From: Gonocerus acuteangulatus
Taxonomy: Eukaryota; Arthropoda; Insecta; Hemiptera; Coreidae
Direction: 5' to 3'
NCBI GenBank assembly: GCA_946811695.1
Contig: OX328123.1
Coordinates: 149,251,878 to 149,315,877, forward strand
DNA: 64,000 nt
The position numbers and the translations under genes are program-made. Positions 21,138 through 31,899 of the stretch are shown here, one piece after another; the first letter of the stretch is position 1, and every line of letters starts with the position of its first letter. The notes under the pieces are model-generated. The model worked only from the letters and a program-made list of their open reading frames with translations. It made no database searches and was not told the origin of the DNA.

Positions 21138-22118
21138 AAGCTGTTAACCAGTATTATTAGCTATTAAAAATTACCATTTTTATCCAGCACAACAAATATA
21201 CAATTATAAAAAGACAAAATCATTATTTTTTCCAAACTCTTGAATATTTGAAAGGCCAAAACTCTTAAATATTTATTCACATCTAAAAAACAAAATTTGT
21301 GGAAATAAGAATGCTTAGAGGTTAAATTTCAAAGTAAATGCTTGAAGCATCCGTGTGTGTGCTTAGAGTGAGGGGAGTCTCAGTTGTAGTATTTAGTTTA
21401 CTTCAGTAAGAGAATTGAGAGTTAACATTGATCCTGTGCATCATATTATTCTTTATTAACATGAATTACAGTTTGTTAGTGAAATTCTACATTTTTCAGA
21501 GCTTTTTTAAATTGTATTTTCAATGTTTTTACTCTACATTATGGGTGATGGGTTTTGTGGTCCCATCTCACAAAACAATGCTCTTTTGCTTGGATTTTAA
21601 TAGATGGGGGAAGATCCTCCAATTTATCACATTGTTGCTCACGGATGTCCGTGAACAATAAACTTGTATAGTAAATTTTCCCCAAAATTGTTAAAGATAT
21701 AAATCTTAAACTCATTTTGTTTCTCCTATTCAAATATCTACAAGACTAATACTCAGAAGAATAGGAGCAGAAATTTGTTTTCGGTATTACATTTTTTTTT
21801 TAAATTTATATTACAAAGAAACCTAGTTGCAATGCAGTCAGTTAGCTGTTATGAGCTTCATTTTGAGCGTTGTACATTTTTATTTTTGTAACTTAATCAA
21901 AATGTGTTAATTTGTATTTATTTAATTTATTGTGAGGTCCCTGACGATGGTAATTAACTCATTACGATGGCAGATTATTCTTCATTCACTGAGAAGCAAG
22001 AAAATTAGAAGAAATGATTGATATATTGGAGAAATTTAATCCTCTGATCACTGATACCTGCAGATCTTTGGTAAGCTCCAGTTAAGATTAGACATTTCAG
22101 GTTTGTTTCAAGTTTTAG
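21138..22118. other. AT-rich unannotated DNA
   Basis: Between 21540 and 21700 a diverged inverted pair (gtttgtgagatgggacc... type with ttgtcacggatgtccgtgaa) is faintly visible. ORFs on both strands here are short and without domains. Confidence 0.3.
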
Positions 22119-22311
22119 CATAAATATGCTTTAGTGATGACTAAACTGATAAAAAACGTTACAAAAAAGTGTTGCTGGCGTTCTCGCATGCGTGGTGGCA
22201 GTGTACAAACATAGCCACCGCGCATGCACCTATGTGATTACATAGGTTTGTCGATGGACCTAAAGCATATTTATGTTCCTGAATTTGAGCAGCAGGCTCT
22301 AAACAAAATAT
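22119..22311 (+). repeat. HR repeat copy
   Basis: It runs from agttttagcataaatatgct through ttctcgcatgcgtggtggc and cctaaagcatatttatgttc to ctgaatttgagcagcaggct. It has the same architecture as 15395-15594 on the opposite strand, with no insertion. Confidence 0.8.
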
Positions 22312-22663
22312 TTTTTTCTTAGTTCTTGGTTTTTTTTATTTATGTAAAATAACAGGCAAATTGTTGGAGGATTCATAGTTGGAGAGAGGAAATTATGATG
22401 AAGGGCTTTAATTATTTATGAAATAAGCTGTGATGCTTGTCACCTAAATGTCTCTGCACATTTCTGGAAAGTAAAACCTATGCTCTTGTTCCTTAATTTT
22501 TTTTTTTTTTTTTTTAAATTGCGTATCAAAAATTGGGTTATTAACGACTAGCTATCTACAGGTTGCCACCCTTTTATAATGCCAACAGCTTGAGGTTGGT
22601 TACCCATTTAAGTACTGGCCACTCCCGATGTAATTATATAAAAAAAATAAATAAAAATCGTTT

Positions 22664-23500
22664 AGAGCTTTCTGCTCAAATTCAGGAACATAAATATGCT
22701 TTAGGTCCACCCGACAAACCTATGTAATGTACTGTATAACATACAGTCTTCTTTTTCGCACATGGCCATCGCACATGCGCGAACGCCAAAGGACACTTTT
22801 TTGTAACGGCTTTTATCAGTTTAGTCATCGCTAGAGCATATTTCAGTCCAGGAAAGGAATGCTTAAAAAGAGCTATAGATGGAAATTTTTGGAACACAAT
22901 TTTTGACTTTGTAACTTTGTTTGGGCTGGATAGGAGGTGAACATATCAAAAGTCCTTGCCCGTAGCCTTTGTACCGGGGGGGGGGGGGGGGGGGGGTTTA
23001 GAAGGTCCCATTTTTCGGGTTTTCACTTATATCTTGGAATCCCTGCATCCTAGCGACACGACTATTCTATAACAAATATAAGCTGATTAAGTTTCCTACA
23101 AGTTCTCTTCAATAATTTTTTGGGTTTATCGTTAAATAGTTATCTGGTCAAAAAGAGCAAAAATTGTGTTTTTTCCCAAAATGACAGACATTCAAGCGCG
23201 GATATTTGAAAAACTATAGATATCTCGAAAAACTTTATTGAATAGAACGTGTAGCATATTTAATCAGCTTTCATTTGTTATGGAATAGTCATGTCGCTAG
23301 GACGCAGGGATTCCAAGATATAATTGAAATCCCAAAAAATGGGACCTTCTAAACCCCCCTCCCCCCGGCACAAAGGCTATGTGCGAGGGATTTTGATATG
23401 TTCACCTCCTATCCAGCCCAAACAAAGTTATGAAGTCAAAAATTGTGTTCCAAAAATTTCCATCTATAACTGTTCGTTGCCTGGACTATTTATGCTAAAG
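22664..23500 (-). repeat. HR repeat copy split by a foldback element
   Basis: The HR sequence runs 22664-22842 (gtttagagctttctgctcaa ... gtcatcgctagagcat) and resumes after the insertion with tatttatgctaaag at 23487. Removing 22843-23486 and one copy of tatt restores the normal HR end. Confidence 0.8.
22843..23486. mobile_element. Foldback/MITE with about 270-bp arms and G-run
   Basis: Ends are GTCCAGG and CCTGGAC. The left arm (to about 23125) and right arm (from about 23215) pair through ggaatccctgc, tcctagcgacacgactatt, aggaggtgaacatatcaaaa and attttt.gaacacaatttttgact-type blocks. The likely TSD is tatt. A run of about 20 G (22977-22996) sits where the other arm has only interrupted C runs. 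Confidence 0.8.
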
Positions 23501-23966
23501 AATGCTTATAGCTACCTAGAGTTGCATCTAAATTGCAAGAGATCGGAAGTCCAACATAGCTTTAAAGAATATTCATTAGCAAAATTCAGAAGGGATATTG
23601 GCTCAGTCTCAGTCACAAGGGCAACATTCTTATATTTAAACTTTTGTATTATTTTGCCTCTTAGATCTGTTAGTGACCAGGAGAAGTTGCTCTTGCGTCC
23701 AGTGGGTACCGACGAGGAGGTGCTGAGCGTACCCACCAGGGATTGGGGAGGATTGAGGATATAGGAGAGGTAAAAGGTAATAACATATTCTCTACATCAT
23801 CATCATTAAGGATAAAATGCATAAAATTGCTAAAATTCTTTAATAAATAATGAATTATATTATTTATGGGATAGATAAATTCTTTAAATTTAATATCACA
23901 TCTTTGTTCAATTTATATATATAAAGAATTGCTTTGCCCAACTATTTAATTGAGTTTTTAGCCACA
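23501..23966. other. Unannotated DNA
   Basis: Open frames on both strands (23324-23764 plus, 23512-23736 minus) have no recognisable domain and partly overlap the foldback arm. I see no supported gene. Confidence 0.3.
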
Positions 23967-24224
23967 CATGGGCGTATATAAGGGGGGCTGCAGCCCCTCC
24001 GAAATTTTGATATGATCGGTAAAAATGTGTCATAAACCCCTTAAAAATAAATTAAAAAAGATCATTTAGTTCATAAAAAATATTTTATTTTGGGTATAAT
24101 AGGGTTTTAGTTGGCTAAAACTATTCCAAGTTCTATATTGTCAATATTCCATACCCCGGAAATGGTCTCAGCCCACCAAAATTTTCCCAGCCCCCCTCGA
24201 AATTATTTCCTTTATACGCCCATG
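23967..24224 (+). mobile_element. MITE family CATGGGCG, copy C, no TSD
   Basis: Starts CATGGGCGTATATA and ends tttatacgcccatg, with the family interior (ggtctcagcccaccaaaatt and gttggctaaaac). The flanks tagccaca and actcgatg do not match, so this copy has lost its duplication or is recombined. Confidence 0.75.
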
Positions 24225-24689
24225 ACTCGATGCAGTTATCAATGTATTAAACAACTATCACATACATATGAGTAACACGTGTATACCTGAGGATGACATG
24301 TATTCTCGATGAAATTGGGGGAGAAGGGGGTCAATTTAGCCCCAAAAAAGGATAGAAATATTTTTCTAGTTAAATTCAAACAAAATAATTATCTTTTTTT
24401 AATGAAGAGATAGTTATATGTATGTATTAGTAGTTCCAATTCATATTTAAGCCAATAAACAATATGAATTTCCAAAAATTATAAATATGTGTAACCGCTT
24501 CGAATGGGTCAATTGACTCCAGCTAGGAGGCAATTAAGCCTCTATTCAGGGACAATTAAAACAATAATGTTAGAAACTCAAAAAAAATCTATTAATAGAT
24601 AATTTATTAAATCACAAAAAAAATATTGCACATTTTGAATGCAAAAATAGTGTATAATTTATTATTATATCAATTATTTTCACAACCAT

Positions 24690-25015
24690 GGTAACAAAAA
24701 AAAAAAACTTTAGACATAACTTTTTTTTTTTTCTTTAGTACTTCCCTTTTTTGTGGTTTATCAGTTGATTTCAATGTTTTTGGTTTCTTCTTATTATTAG
24801 TATCTGTTTCTACGTCTAGCTGTAATGTTTTTGGAGTTTTTTCCGTTGTTTTTTTTTTGCTCCTTTTTTACATTTTTTTAGGCTTAAAGGTATAAATGGG
24901 AGTCTTACCATGAACAGGATCCTTTTCAGCTTTGTTAGCTGATGTAACCGATGAAAAGGACGCATTTGTGAAGGAGTATGGATATTCATTTGACTGTGTT
25001 TTGTTTTAACAAGTA
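24690..25015 (-). pseudogene. Lys-rich decayed coding stretch
   Basis: The minus strand reads QSNEYPYSFTNASFSSVTSA, NKAEKDPVHGKTPIYTFKPK, then a stop and KTLQLDVETDTNNKKKPKTL. The continuous Lys/Thr/Ser-rich reading looks like the disordered tail of a TE protein. I do not recognise it. The stretch 24225-24689 to its left is plain AT-rich DNA. Confidence 0.3.
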
Positions 25016-25020
25016 GTATA

Positions 25021-25090
25021 AGTTTTTTTTTTTTTTTTTTTTTTTTGCGTCTACTGCTGAGGTCATTAGCAGCATTCCCCTCCAGGTACC
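25021..25090 (-). repeat. SINE-2 tail remnant
   Basis: A T run, then gcgtctactgctgaggtcat and tagcagcattcccctcc is the reverse of the SINE-2 tail with several changes. No clear TSD is visible. Confidence 0.5.
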
Positions 25091-25429
25091 TAATACTAGA
25101 ATAACTATTTCTAACTGCGATGTCCGGAATGATGACAGGCTGAAGATCTTCAGTTATGATATGGGAATTGATGCAGGATGGTACAATTATTACATTATGC
25201 TGTATTTAGTATTAAGCTCCTGAGGAAGCATCTGATGAAGATGAAGAGAATTAGAGAGAAATTGACGAACATGTTAATTCTGTTTTGTTGACCTTCCATT
25301 TATATATTTATTTGTTTTTTTTTAGAGCCCTCAACTTTGGAAATGGTCCTTTTTACCAGTTTAATAACTTAGAAAATCATTCTAGGTAAAAAAAAAAAAT
25401 AGATAAAATATTAAAAAAAAAGAAAATAA

Positions 25430-25465
<36 letters not shown>

Positions 25466-26280
25466 AGTAGGTACTTCAAATTAATTCATATAAGTAGAAT
25501 ATTTACTTTTATTCAGGATGAATGTCAATTTAATTTTTGATTGCATGATATACAATCGAATATATATATCACATTTCTTTAATTATAACTCAATTATATT
25601 TAAAAGTGTTTAGAAAATTTTAGTTAATATCGTCCCTACCATGTCAAACTATCGAATATGCAAAATCTTGTTTTTCAGATTTGAGTCTTTGCTCATGGAT
25701 TGTGGACAATATGGTTTGTCGCAAATTGACACAACTCTAACCGCTTTAGAATAGCCTTTAATGCTGTAAATAAAGTATCGAATAAGACCATTTTTCAATA
25801 TATTACTTCGCTAATGGATAGAATATGTTCGTTCTCTAGTTTGCTCCAATTTGCATATTCAATGTTTGACATTGTAGGAACTATATGTTGACTGTCTTTA
25901 AATGTTGGAGTACAGTGTCACTGAAAGGGCTACCTAGTGATAATTAGTCAAGTAAGTTATGTGGTATTTGAGTCGTTCAGTTCCAAAGTGACTGTTGTGC
26001 ATAAAAAAACAAAAATGAGATTTATACATCCCTGGATTCAGAATTGAAAGGCCTATCTGATGGCTTTCTTATTATGTTCCAAAAAAAATCTAGTTCTATT
26101 CAAAAGCCAGTGTAAAATTTTCACTCTGTTTTAAAGTGTAGATTATCCATTGCGTACTGTTCTAAATTTGCCAAAAGCACTTATTTAAGGCAAATCCGCA
26201 TATCGCCTGGAGCTTGGTACTCAAAAAAGTGTCACTAAAAAAAAATCCGCAAAGCTGACGATCTTTTTGTGGAATAAATT
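25091..26280. other. AT-rich unannotated DNA
   Basis: It contains A-rich runs at 25390-25463. No protein-like frame, SINE or terminal repeat is visible. Confidence 0.35.
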
Positions 26281-26284
26281 TCAA

Positions 26285-26463
26285 TGAGGGTCAATGTGAA
26301 CCCTGCCAAAATCAAGGATGTTCAGGCTCTTCTGACGATGCACTTTGGTGCCGAATGGAAGAGCTGTGCAGACTTTACTTGGTACTGCAAAGTTATTGAT
26401 AAGCAGATAGCTGATCAAAGCCAAGTTCCGCTTCAAAATGATGATGATGATGGGCAAATGTAA
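26285..26463 (+). pseudogene. Short unrecognised C-terminal-like ORF (59 codons)
   Basis: An ATG-initiated frame reads NPAKIKDVQALLTMHFGAEW, then FTWYCKVIDKQIADQSQVPL, an Asp run, and stop. Its composition is coding-like and distinct from the flanks, but the family is not recognised. It may be the tail of a TE-borne protein. Confidence 0.3.
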
Positions 26464-26919
26464 GACATTTCTTTGTTTGTTTAATCGTGTATTTTAATGT
26501 GTTTAATAGGTTAAGCCCAATTTTTTAAAACCAAATGTGCAAGTTTTTCGTATGTATGTACAATTTTGTTAAGTAATTAATACATATTTTTTAAAACTAT
26601 TTTGCAAATTTTTATTATAACACTAAACAAGCCAAACCTGCTCTTCCATAGTGAGTCTTGACCAGTCCTGCCCTTCCAAATGAATCCTTATCAATGCCCT
26701 GCTGTTTCAAAAGAGTTCATGTCAGTATGTCTGTTCCAAAGTGATTGTTGCCCAACTTGCTTTTTCTAATAACTAGGAATTTATTATATAAATAGCAAAC
26801 AAAGTCTTAAAAATAGAGTCGTGGTATTTTTTTTAAATAATTTTTAAAAAATTGATGAAGATATTCCGATAATTCTAAGCTTAAAACGTTTTTCTTGATT
26901 ATTCTGTGCTGAAATTTCA

Positions 26920-27160
26920 TTTGAAATGGATCTCCCAAGACACCATTTATGCCATGTTAAACTTTGGGAATTCGATAAAGGAGAAAATGCTTCAACTTAT
27001 CGAAAACTTGTAGAAATATATGGTGAAAATGTCAATAGTGTGCGATAAGTGCAGCGGTGGTTTGAATGATTTCAAAGCTTGAGGACTTGCCTCGTACAGT
27101 TTGACCAACAGAGCTTGATGACAAACTCCTGCAGGCTAAAGTCCACCGGCAAAAACCGAC
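26920..27160 (+). pseudogene. Mariner transposase N-terminal relic
   Basis: KLWEFDKGENASTYRKLVEI then a stop and VQRWFE resembles the first helix-turn-helix (HTH) of mariner transposases (compare the intact example at 33600). At least two stops and a frameshift break it. The stretch before it (26464-26919) shows nothing. Confidence 0.6.
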
Positions 27161-27167
27161 ATTACTT

Positions 27168-27325
27168 ATGGGATGACCTAATACATGTTACCCATGGTCC
27201 ACTTTTACTTGAAAAAATGTTAAAATTAAATTCTAAATACAATCTTAACACTAATAAGAAAAAGTAAGGTTAATGATTAAATCTTGAAGTATAGTGAATT
27301 AATTAATACATCACATAGACTCATT
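27168..27325 (+). repeat. Dispersed repeat R155, copy 1
   Basis: The blocks atgttacccatggtccactt, aaattctaaatacaatctta and aatgattaaatc are repeated with few changes at 29270-29425. It directly follows the mariner relic and may be the end of that element. The following stretch to 27672 shows nothing else. Confidence 0.75.
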
Positions 27326-27672
27326 AAGAAGAATTATTCTTTATTAATTACCACAATATTTACTACTTAGCGTTGTTTCAGCATAGAAAGTAACACTAAT
27401 TTGTTAAATGAATCCAGATTGGTCATTGGTAGCTTTGTTCATCTTTGATGCTGAGGCGAGATGAAGGCACGGAGATATGTTTCCTTTGTATCCCGCATTT
27501 TTGTAGAAGAAATCTGTAAATGAGTAAATCAAAAGTAATTTTAAGTACGGCTTATTTGCAACTTACAGCACATAAAAGTATTTGTTAATCCAAAAAAATT
27601 TGATTAAGTATAGCTCTTATATTTCTGCATCTGATATATCAGACTGCCAAGAATCTTTTATTATATGTCTTA

Positions 27673-28217
27673 TCTATCTAAATATATAAAAATCACGTGT
27701 CTGTCTGTTTGTCTGTTTTTGTGTTTGTTCCTTATACAAATCCACACCTTTTGACCAAGCTTGGAACTCTGGTAGGTCTTGATCCGGGACGTCTCGTAGG
27801 CTAGGTCAAAAACGTCTACCAGCTGTCTCTTTGTTCATTATACAAATCCACTCCGTTTGACCGATTTTGACCAAACTTGGAACACAGGTAGGTCTTGATA
27901 CGATGAGAGTCATAGGCCAGGACATAAACGTCTACCAGCTGTCTTTCAATATGTTGCTGTCTGTAAATCCACTCAGTTTGACTGATTTTGATCAAAGTTT
28001 GCATACATGTAGTTCTCGATTCGGGGAGAGTCATAGGCTAGGTCAAAATCGTCTAGGACTCACAGTTCAGAGATCACGCACAGGCTGGAAACTATGAACC
28101 CAAGTAGTTACAGATTTGCGTTATTAGATTTTAATATTACTTATTTGGTTTCTAATTTATTTTTGCTTCTCTAGATGCAGAAATTAGGTGTAGCATGGCA
28201 CGCTGGGTAACAGCTAG
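27673..28217 (+). mobile_element. Non-autonomous Helitron (545 bp)
   Basis: It begins TCTATCTAAATATATAAAAA after an A and ends with a short GC hairpin region (gcacgctgggtaacag) and CTAG before a T, the Helitron end pattern. The interior holds three diverged units of about 100 bp around caaatccac, tttgacc and taggtcttgat. No Rep/helicase gene. Related copies end at 46020 and 56755. Confidence 0.75.
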
Positions 28218-28808
28218 TTATACAATAAGGGATTGAATACCACTTTCCTCATTTATTACACAAAATTCAAAAATAAACTCCGTTTGGAGACTTTAAATCT
28301 TACAATACAATTAGGTAGAAAAATTATTAAATTAAGTATTAAGAAATCTTTCAGTGGATAAAGGAAATGGTTTATTTAAAATAAAATAAAATAAATAGCA
28401 CTAGAGATATGAACGGGTATTGGGATCAGATGTAGTCGATACAAATGCAAAGTATCAAATGTGAAAGAACGATTCATTTTCAATCTTTACTCATTGCTGT
28501 TGGACTGATAGACTGCAAACTCTTGAATCTAAGTTCACTCAGTGAAAGAGGAAACTAACCACTATCAAAAGGTCGAATCTGCTGACAATTTAACTGCTCA
28601 AAAGCAAAGTAATAAATAAAAGTTTTTTCACTCTGGAAAGTGGCGATTTTCACATTCGATACGTTGCATTTGTATCGACGATATCATGTATCTACTTTTT
28701 ATTCAATAAATAAACCTAAATCTAATGTCGAAGCTAATTTTTATTTTTATTGTTTACCTAATATTTACGGTTTAAGCAATTTTGGCAATGTTTTCAGCCC
28801 CCGCGGGA
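28218..28808. other. AT-rich unannotated DNA
   Basis: No coding or repeat feature was recognised. Confidence 0.35.
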
Positions 28809-28817
28809 CCGGAAGAT

Positions 28818-28820
<3 letters not shown>

Positions 28821-28893
<73 letters not shown>

Positions 28894-29055
28894 GGCGCAT
28901 CTACTTCTAGGTCATTAGCGCCGACATCCAGGGTGCAGCGAGGAATTTTACCAGCGAGCCGTGGGATGATAAAATTCCTGCCGGAGGTTGGGAATCGAAC
29001 CCACCACCTCCCGCTTATGAATCCAAGGCGCTAGCCATTAGACCACGGGAGACCC
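28821..29055 (-). mobile_element. SINE-2, tRNA-derived head with hairpin tail
   Basis: On the minus strand the head tctcccgtggtctaatggct and tagcgcc carries a tRNA-like A box and gggttcgattccc the B box. A body (gaattttatcatcccacgg) follows, then the tail with the self-complementary CGGCGC...GCGCCG, then about 70 A residues. Perfect 12-bp duplications ccggaagatgtt lie at 28809-28820 and 29056-29067. The long pure A tail and exact TSD suggest a young insertion. Confidence 0.88.
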
Positions 29056-29269
29056 CCGGAAGATGTTAACGGACAATTACAGTTTTTACACATTAATTTC
29101 TTAGTGTCCCGTAGATGACAATGTCAACAAGTATATATTAAAAATGGTAAATTAAAAAATAACAAAAATTGACAATAAAATCTATTTTTTTAAAAATGTT
29201 GTCAAACTTTAGAGCACATGCTCGATCGGCAGATACCAACAGATATTTTTAATATATTGACCCCATAAG

Positions 29270-29425
29270 TAATGTATTATGTTACCCATGGTCCACTTTT
29301 ACATGAAAAATTGTTAAAATTAAATTCTAAATACAATCTAAACACTGATCAGAAAAAGTAAGTTTAATGATTAAATCCTAAAGTATAGTGTATTAATTAA
29401 TACAGAGCATGGACTCATTTAGAAC
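29270..29425 (+). repeat. Dispersed repeat R155, copy 2
   Basis: It matches 27168-27325 in direct orientation, starting at gttacccatggtccactttt. Its left flank (cccataagtaat) is the reverse complement of the left flank of copy 1 (attacttatggg), so the two junctions differ by a small inversion. Confidence 0.7.
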
Positions 29426-29927
29426 CACCCCTTTTTAATCTCTCAATTTCGCATATTTTTCGCGGTAGTATGACTCGATTTTGTTTTTTCGCCCTACCGT
29501 GGTATTTATCTAAACACCATTAAGTGCATATTTCAGTGCCAAGTGTTTTCTTATCCGTAGAAAAGAAGGATTCCTTACACTTTTTCTGCCTCATGGAATT
29601 CCGCTCTCTTGCAATCGGCAAATTTCAGATAATATTGAGTTTTTTTTGTTAACAAATCGCTGAAAGGATAAATTGCATAAAAGCAGCCTCGATAATGATC
29701 TAGAGAAAGCCTAGAAACAGGACACATGCCTAATATCTTAAAGCAGATAGTGTTAGCCTAGGCAAGAGATCAATAACACTTGCTTGGTCAATCAAGCCGA
29801 AGATATTCCTTCAGGAAACATCCCAGTCACACACGTAGCAGAACATTATTGAATTAATGGAGTAACTCATGAGTACCGTAATTATTTCAGCATATATATC
29901 CGATGGATCGAAGGAGGTCTACGCTAC

Positions 29928-30468
29928 GAAATCCGACTCACAGGAACTGCGTCATCTTAGCGCGGTTCCGTTCTTATCCCTAGTGATATTTGGAAAGCTT
30001 AGAATAGAAACAGTTATTATTTTGGTCAGACCATTCTTGAAATACATTTATAGCCCCATATACGTGACAGATGACATGGGTACCCTTACCTAGAAACGTG
30101 ACTCCCCGCCCTACTAACTTCGCTCTAGACAAACAATATTAGCAAAGAATTTCGCATTTTCTTGTCTTCTTTTACTATAATAATAATTTCACAGATAAAA
30201 GCAATTTAAAAGAAAACAACAACCAATGAAAAATTGAGTTAAAAACGACAAAAACCCATCCAAAAGAAAACAAACAAACACCTTTGAAGTTTTATGCACT
30301 TACTTCTCCGATTAACATCGCCTAATCAAAAATTTCTTCAGAACCTTTTAGCACTTTCCTCCGAAGGAAAGTAGCTATTGAGGTTGCACTCAAGACGGAA
30401 TTTTTGAAAAATTTCTTCAAATCTTTATCGATCCTACCTAGTAGACACCGAAAATGACCCCCGTTAAA

Positions 30469-30523
<55 letters not shown>

Positions 30524-31312
30524 CATATATATGTGTGTCTGTTAACACGATAGCGGCCAGAGTGTTTGTTTTTTCGTCACGAAACTTGGTATATAGCATT
30601 CAATTAGCAAACGATTGAACAAGTTCGTTAACCACGAAAATCGGTCCACCGGAAGGGGGGGGGGTTTACCCCGAACCCAAAACACTAATTTGTCCATGCC
30701 AGCCGTAATATTTGTTATATTTCAACGAAACTTAGTATTCGTAGTTATAATCTAGAGAGAAAAGTGAGATGTAAAAATAAACTAAATCGGTTCATTAGGA
30801 GGGGCAGGGGTTTCTTCGGACCCACATTAGCAATTCGCCACTACCAGCCGTGTTTTTTGTTATATTTCGACGAAACTCGGTATTCGTAGTGGTAATCTAC
30901 AGGTAAAAATGTGTTGTAAAAATAAACTAAATCGGTTCATTAGGAGGGGGGGGGGTTACGCCGGACCCAAATTACTGATATACTTATACCGGTCGTAATT
31001 TCTGCTGTATTGTAACGAAGCGCGGTATACGTCGTGGGTAACTCATGGGAAAGAAGTGGTTCAAAAGACGAAAATATGAAGTTTTTTGTATTTTTAAAGT
31101 AGTGTATTAGTTACCAAATGTAAACATAACTCTGGAAGCAAATTAATTACAAAATTAATAATTGAACAGTTACTCATTACACAATTAAAAGAGAACTATT
31201 TTATTTTATTTATGTTGGATATTTTAAGCAAATTGTTCTGGAAACCAGTCTACACTACCCAAATTCTGAGGAAAGTGCTTAGTTATGCAGCTTCTGCGTG
31301 ACGGACTTTTTT
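29928..31312. mobile_element. Unclassified repeat U1, copy 1
   Basis: The left end aatccgactcacaggaactg and cgtcatcttagcgcggttcc is mirrored at the right end by agcttctgcgtgacggactt. The interior has aactttcctccgaagg-type sequence, a (TA)n run (30472-30517), then about four diverged tandem units near 125-140 bp. Each unit has acgaaactcggtattcgta, aactaaatcggttca and a G run. The same series occurs at 50290-51260 and part of it at 61310-62400. No protein is recognised. Confidence 0.6.
30472..30517. repeat. (TA)n microsatellite inside U1
   Basis: A pure TA run sits at the same internal position as the run in the U1 copy at 50437-50491, so it belongs to the family. Confidence 0.9.
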
Positions 31313-31689
31313 GTAGAGAATTTAGTAAAATTTTGAATGGTAACTTCTCGCTTACCACGATTTCTTAACCGTGTTCGGGGTATTAAGGAAAATATAAGAA
31401 GATCCCTAAACTTACAGTCTATTAATAATATTTTTTTTTTCATATACTTCCTTAACTCCAAATGTAACCAAAATTTAAACATCTTAGATTAGAGGAATTG
31501 AAAACATGCACAAATGATCTCAATTGAATCCCACGCTTCTAAGCACCCAAACCGAAACGAGAAATTTTCTAGTCGTTACTTCCTGATTGCGTCGTATGGT
31601 CAACCTCATAAGCGCAGTTCAGAACCGCGCTAAAATGAAATCTCAAAGTGAAGCAACATCTTCGGTAATACACATGCTACAGGAAATAG

Positions 31690-31882
31690 CCAACGGCCTT
31701 AGCCACGTTGAATACACCGGTTTCCGTAGATCACCGAAGTTAAGCAACCTCGGGCGTGGTCAGTTCCTGAATGGGTGACCGAACACGTGCTGTTGGAATT
31801 ATAAAAGGGTGACAACCTTTATATAGCCCGGCGCTAATAGCCAAATAGTTGATGCGCCGATAAAAAAAACAAAAAAAAAAAA
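31690..31882 (+). mobile_element. 5S rRNA-derived SINE with SINE-2 tail, 13-bp TSD
   Basis: About 31689-31797 is a recognisable 5S rRNA-like sequence: ccacgttgaatacaccgg, gatcaccgaagttaagcaac (A-box region of the internal promoter) and gaatgggtgaccg (C box). A short linker is followed by the tail cccggcgctaatagcc ... gatgcgccg, the same hairpin tail as the tRNA-headed SINE-2, and an A-rich run. Perfect 13-bp duplications ctacaggaaatag lie at 31677-31689 and 31883-31895. It is therefore a retroposed SINE (SINE3 type) and not a genomic 5S gene. RNA polymerase III transcription is expected from the internal boxes. Confidence 0.92.
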
Positions 31883-31899
31883 CTACAGGAAATAGGAGG

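Noticed and set aside
28821..29055. A genuine tRNA gene on the minus strand
   Set aside because: A and B boxes are present, but the acceptor and anticodon stems do not pair convincingly and the unit has a SINE body, tail and TSD.
31689..31797. A functional 5S rRNA gene
   Set aside because: It is embedded in a unit with SINE tail, poly-A and a 13-bp TSD, and has several changes from a canonical 5S.
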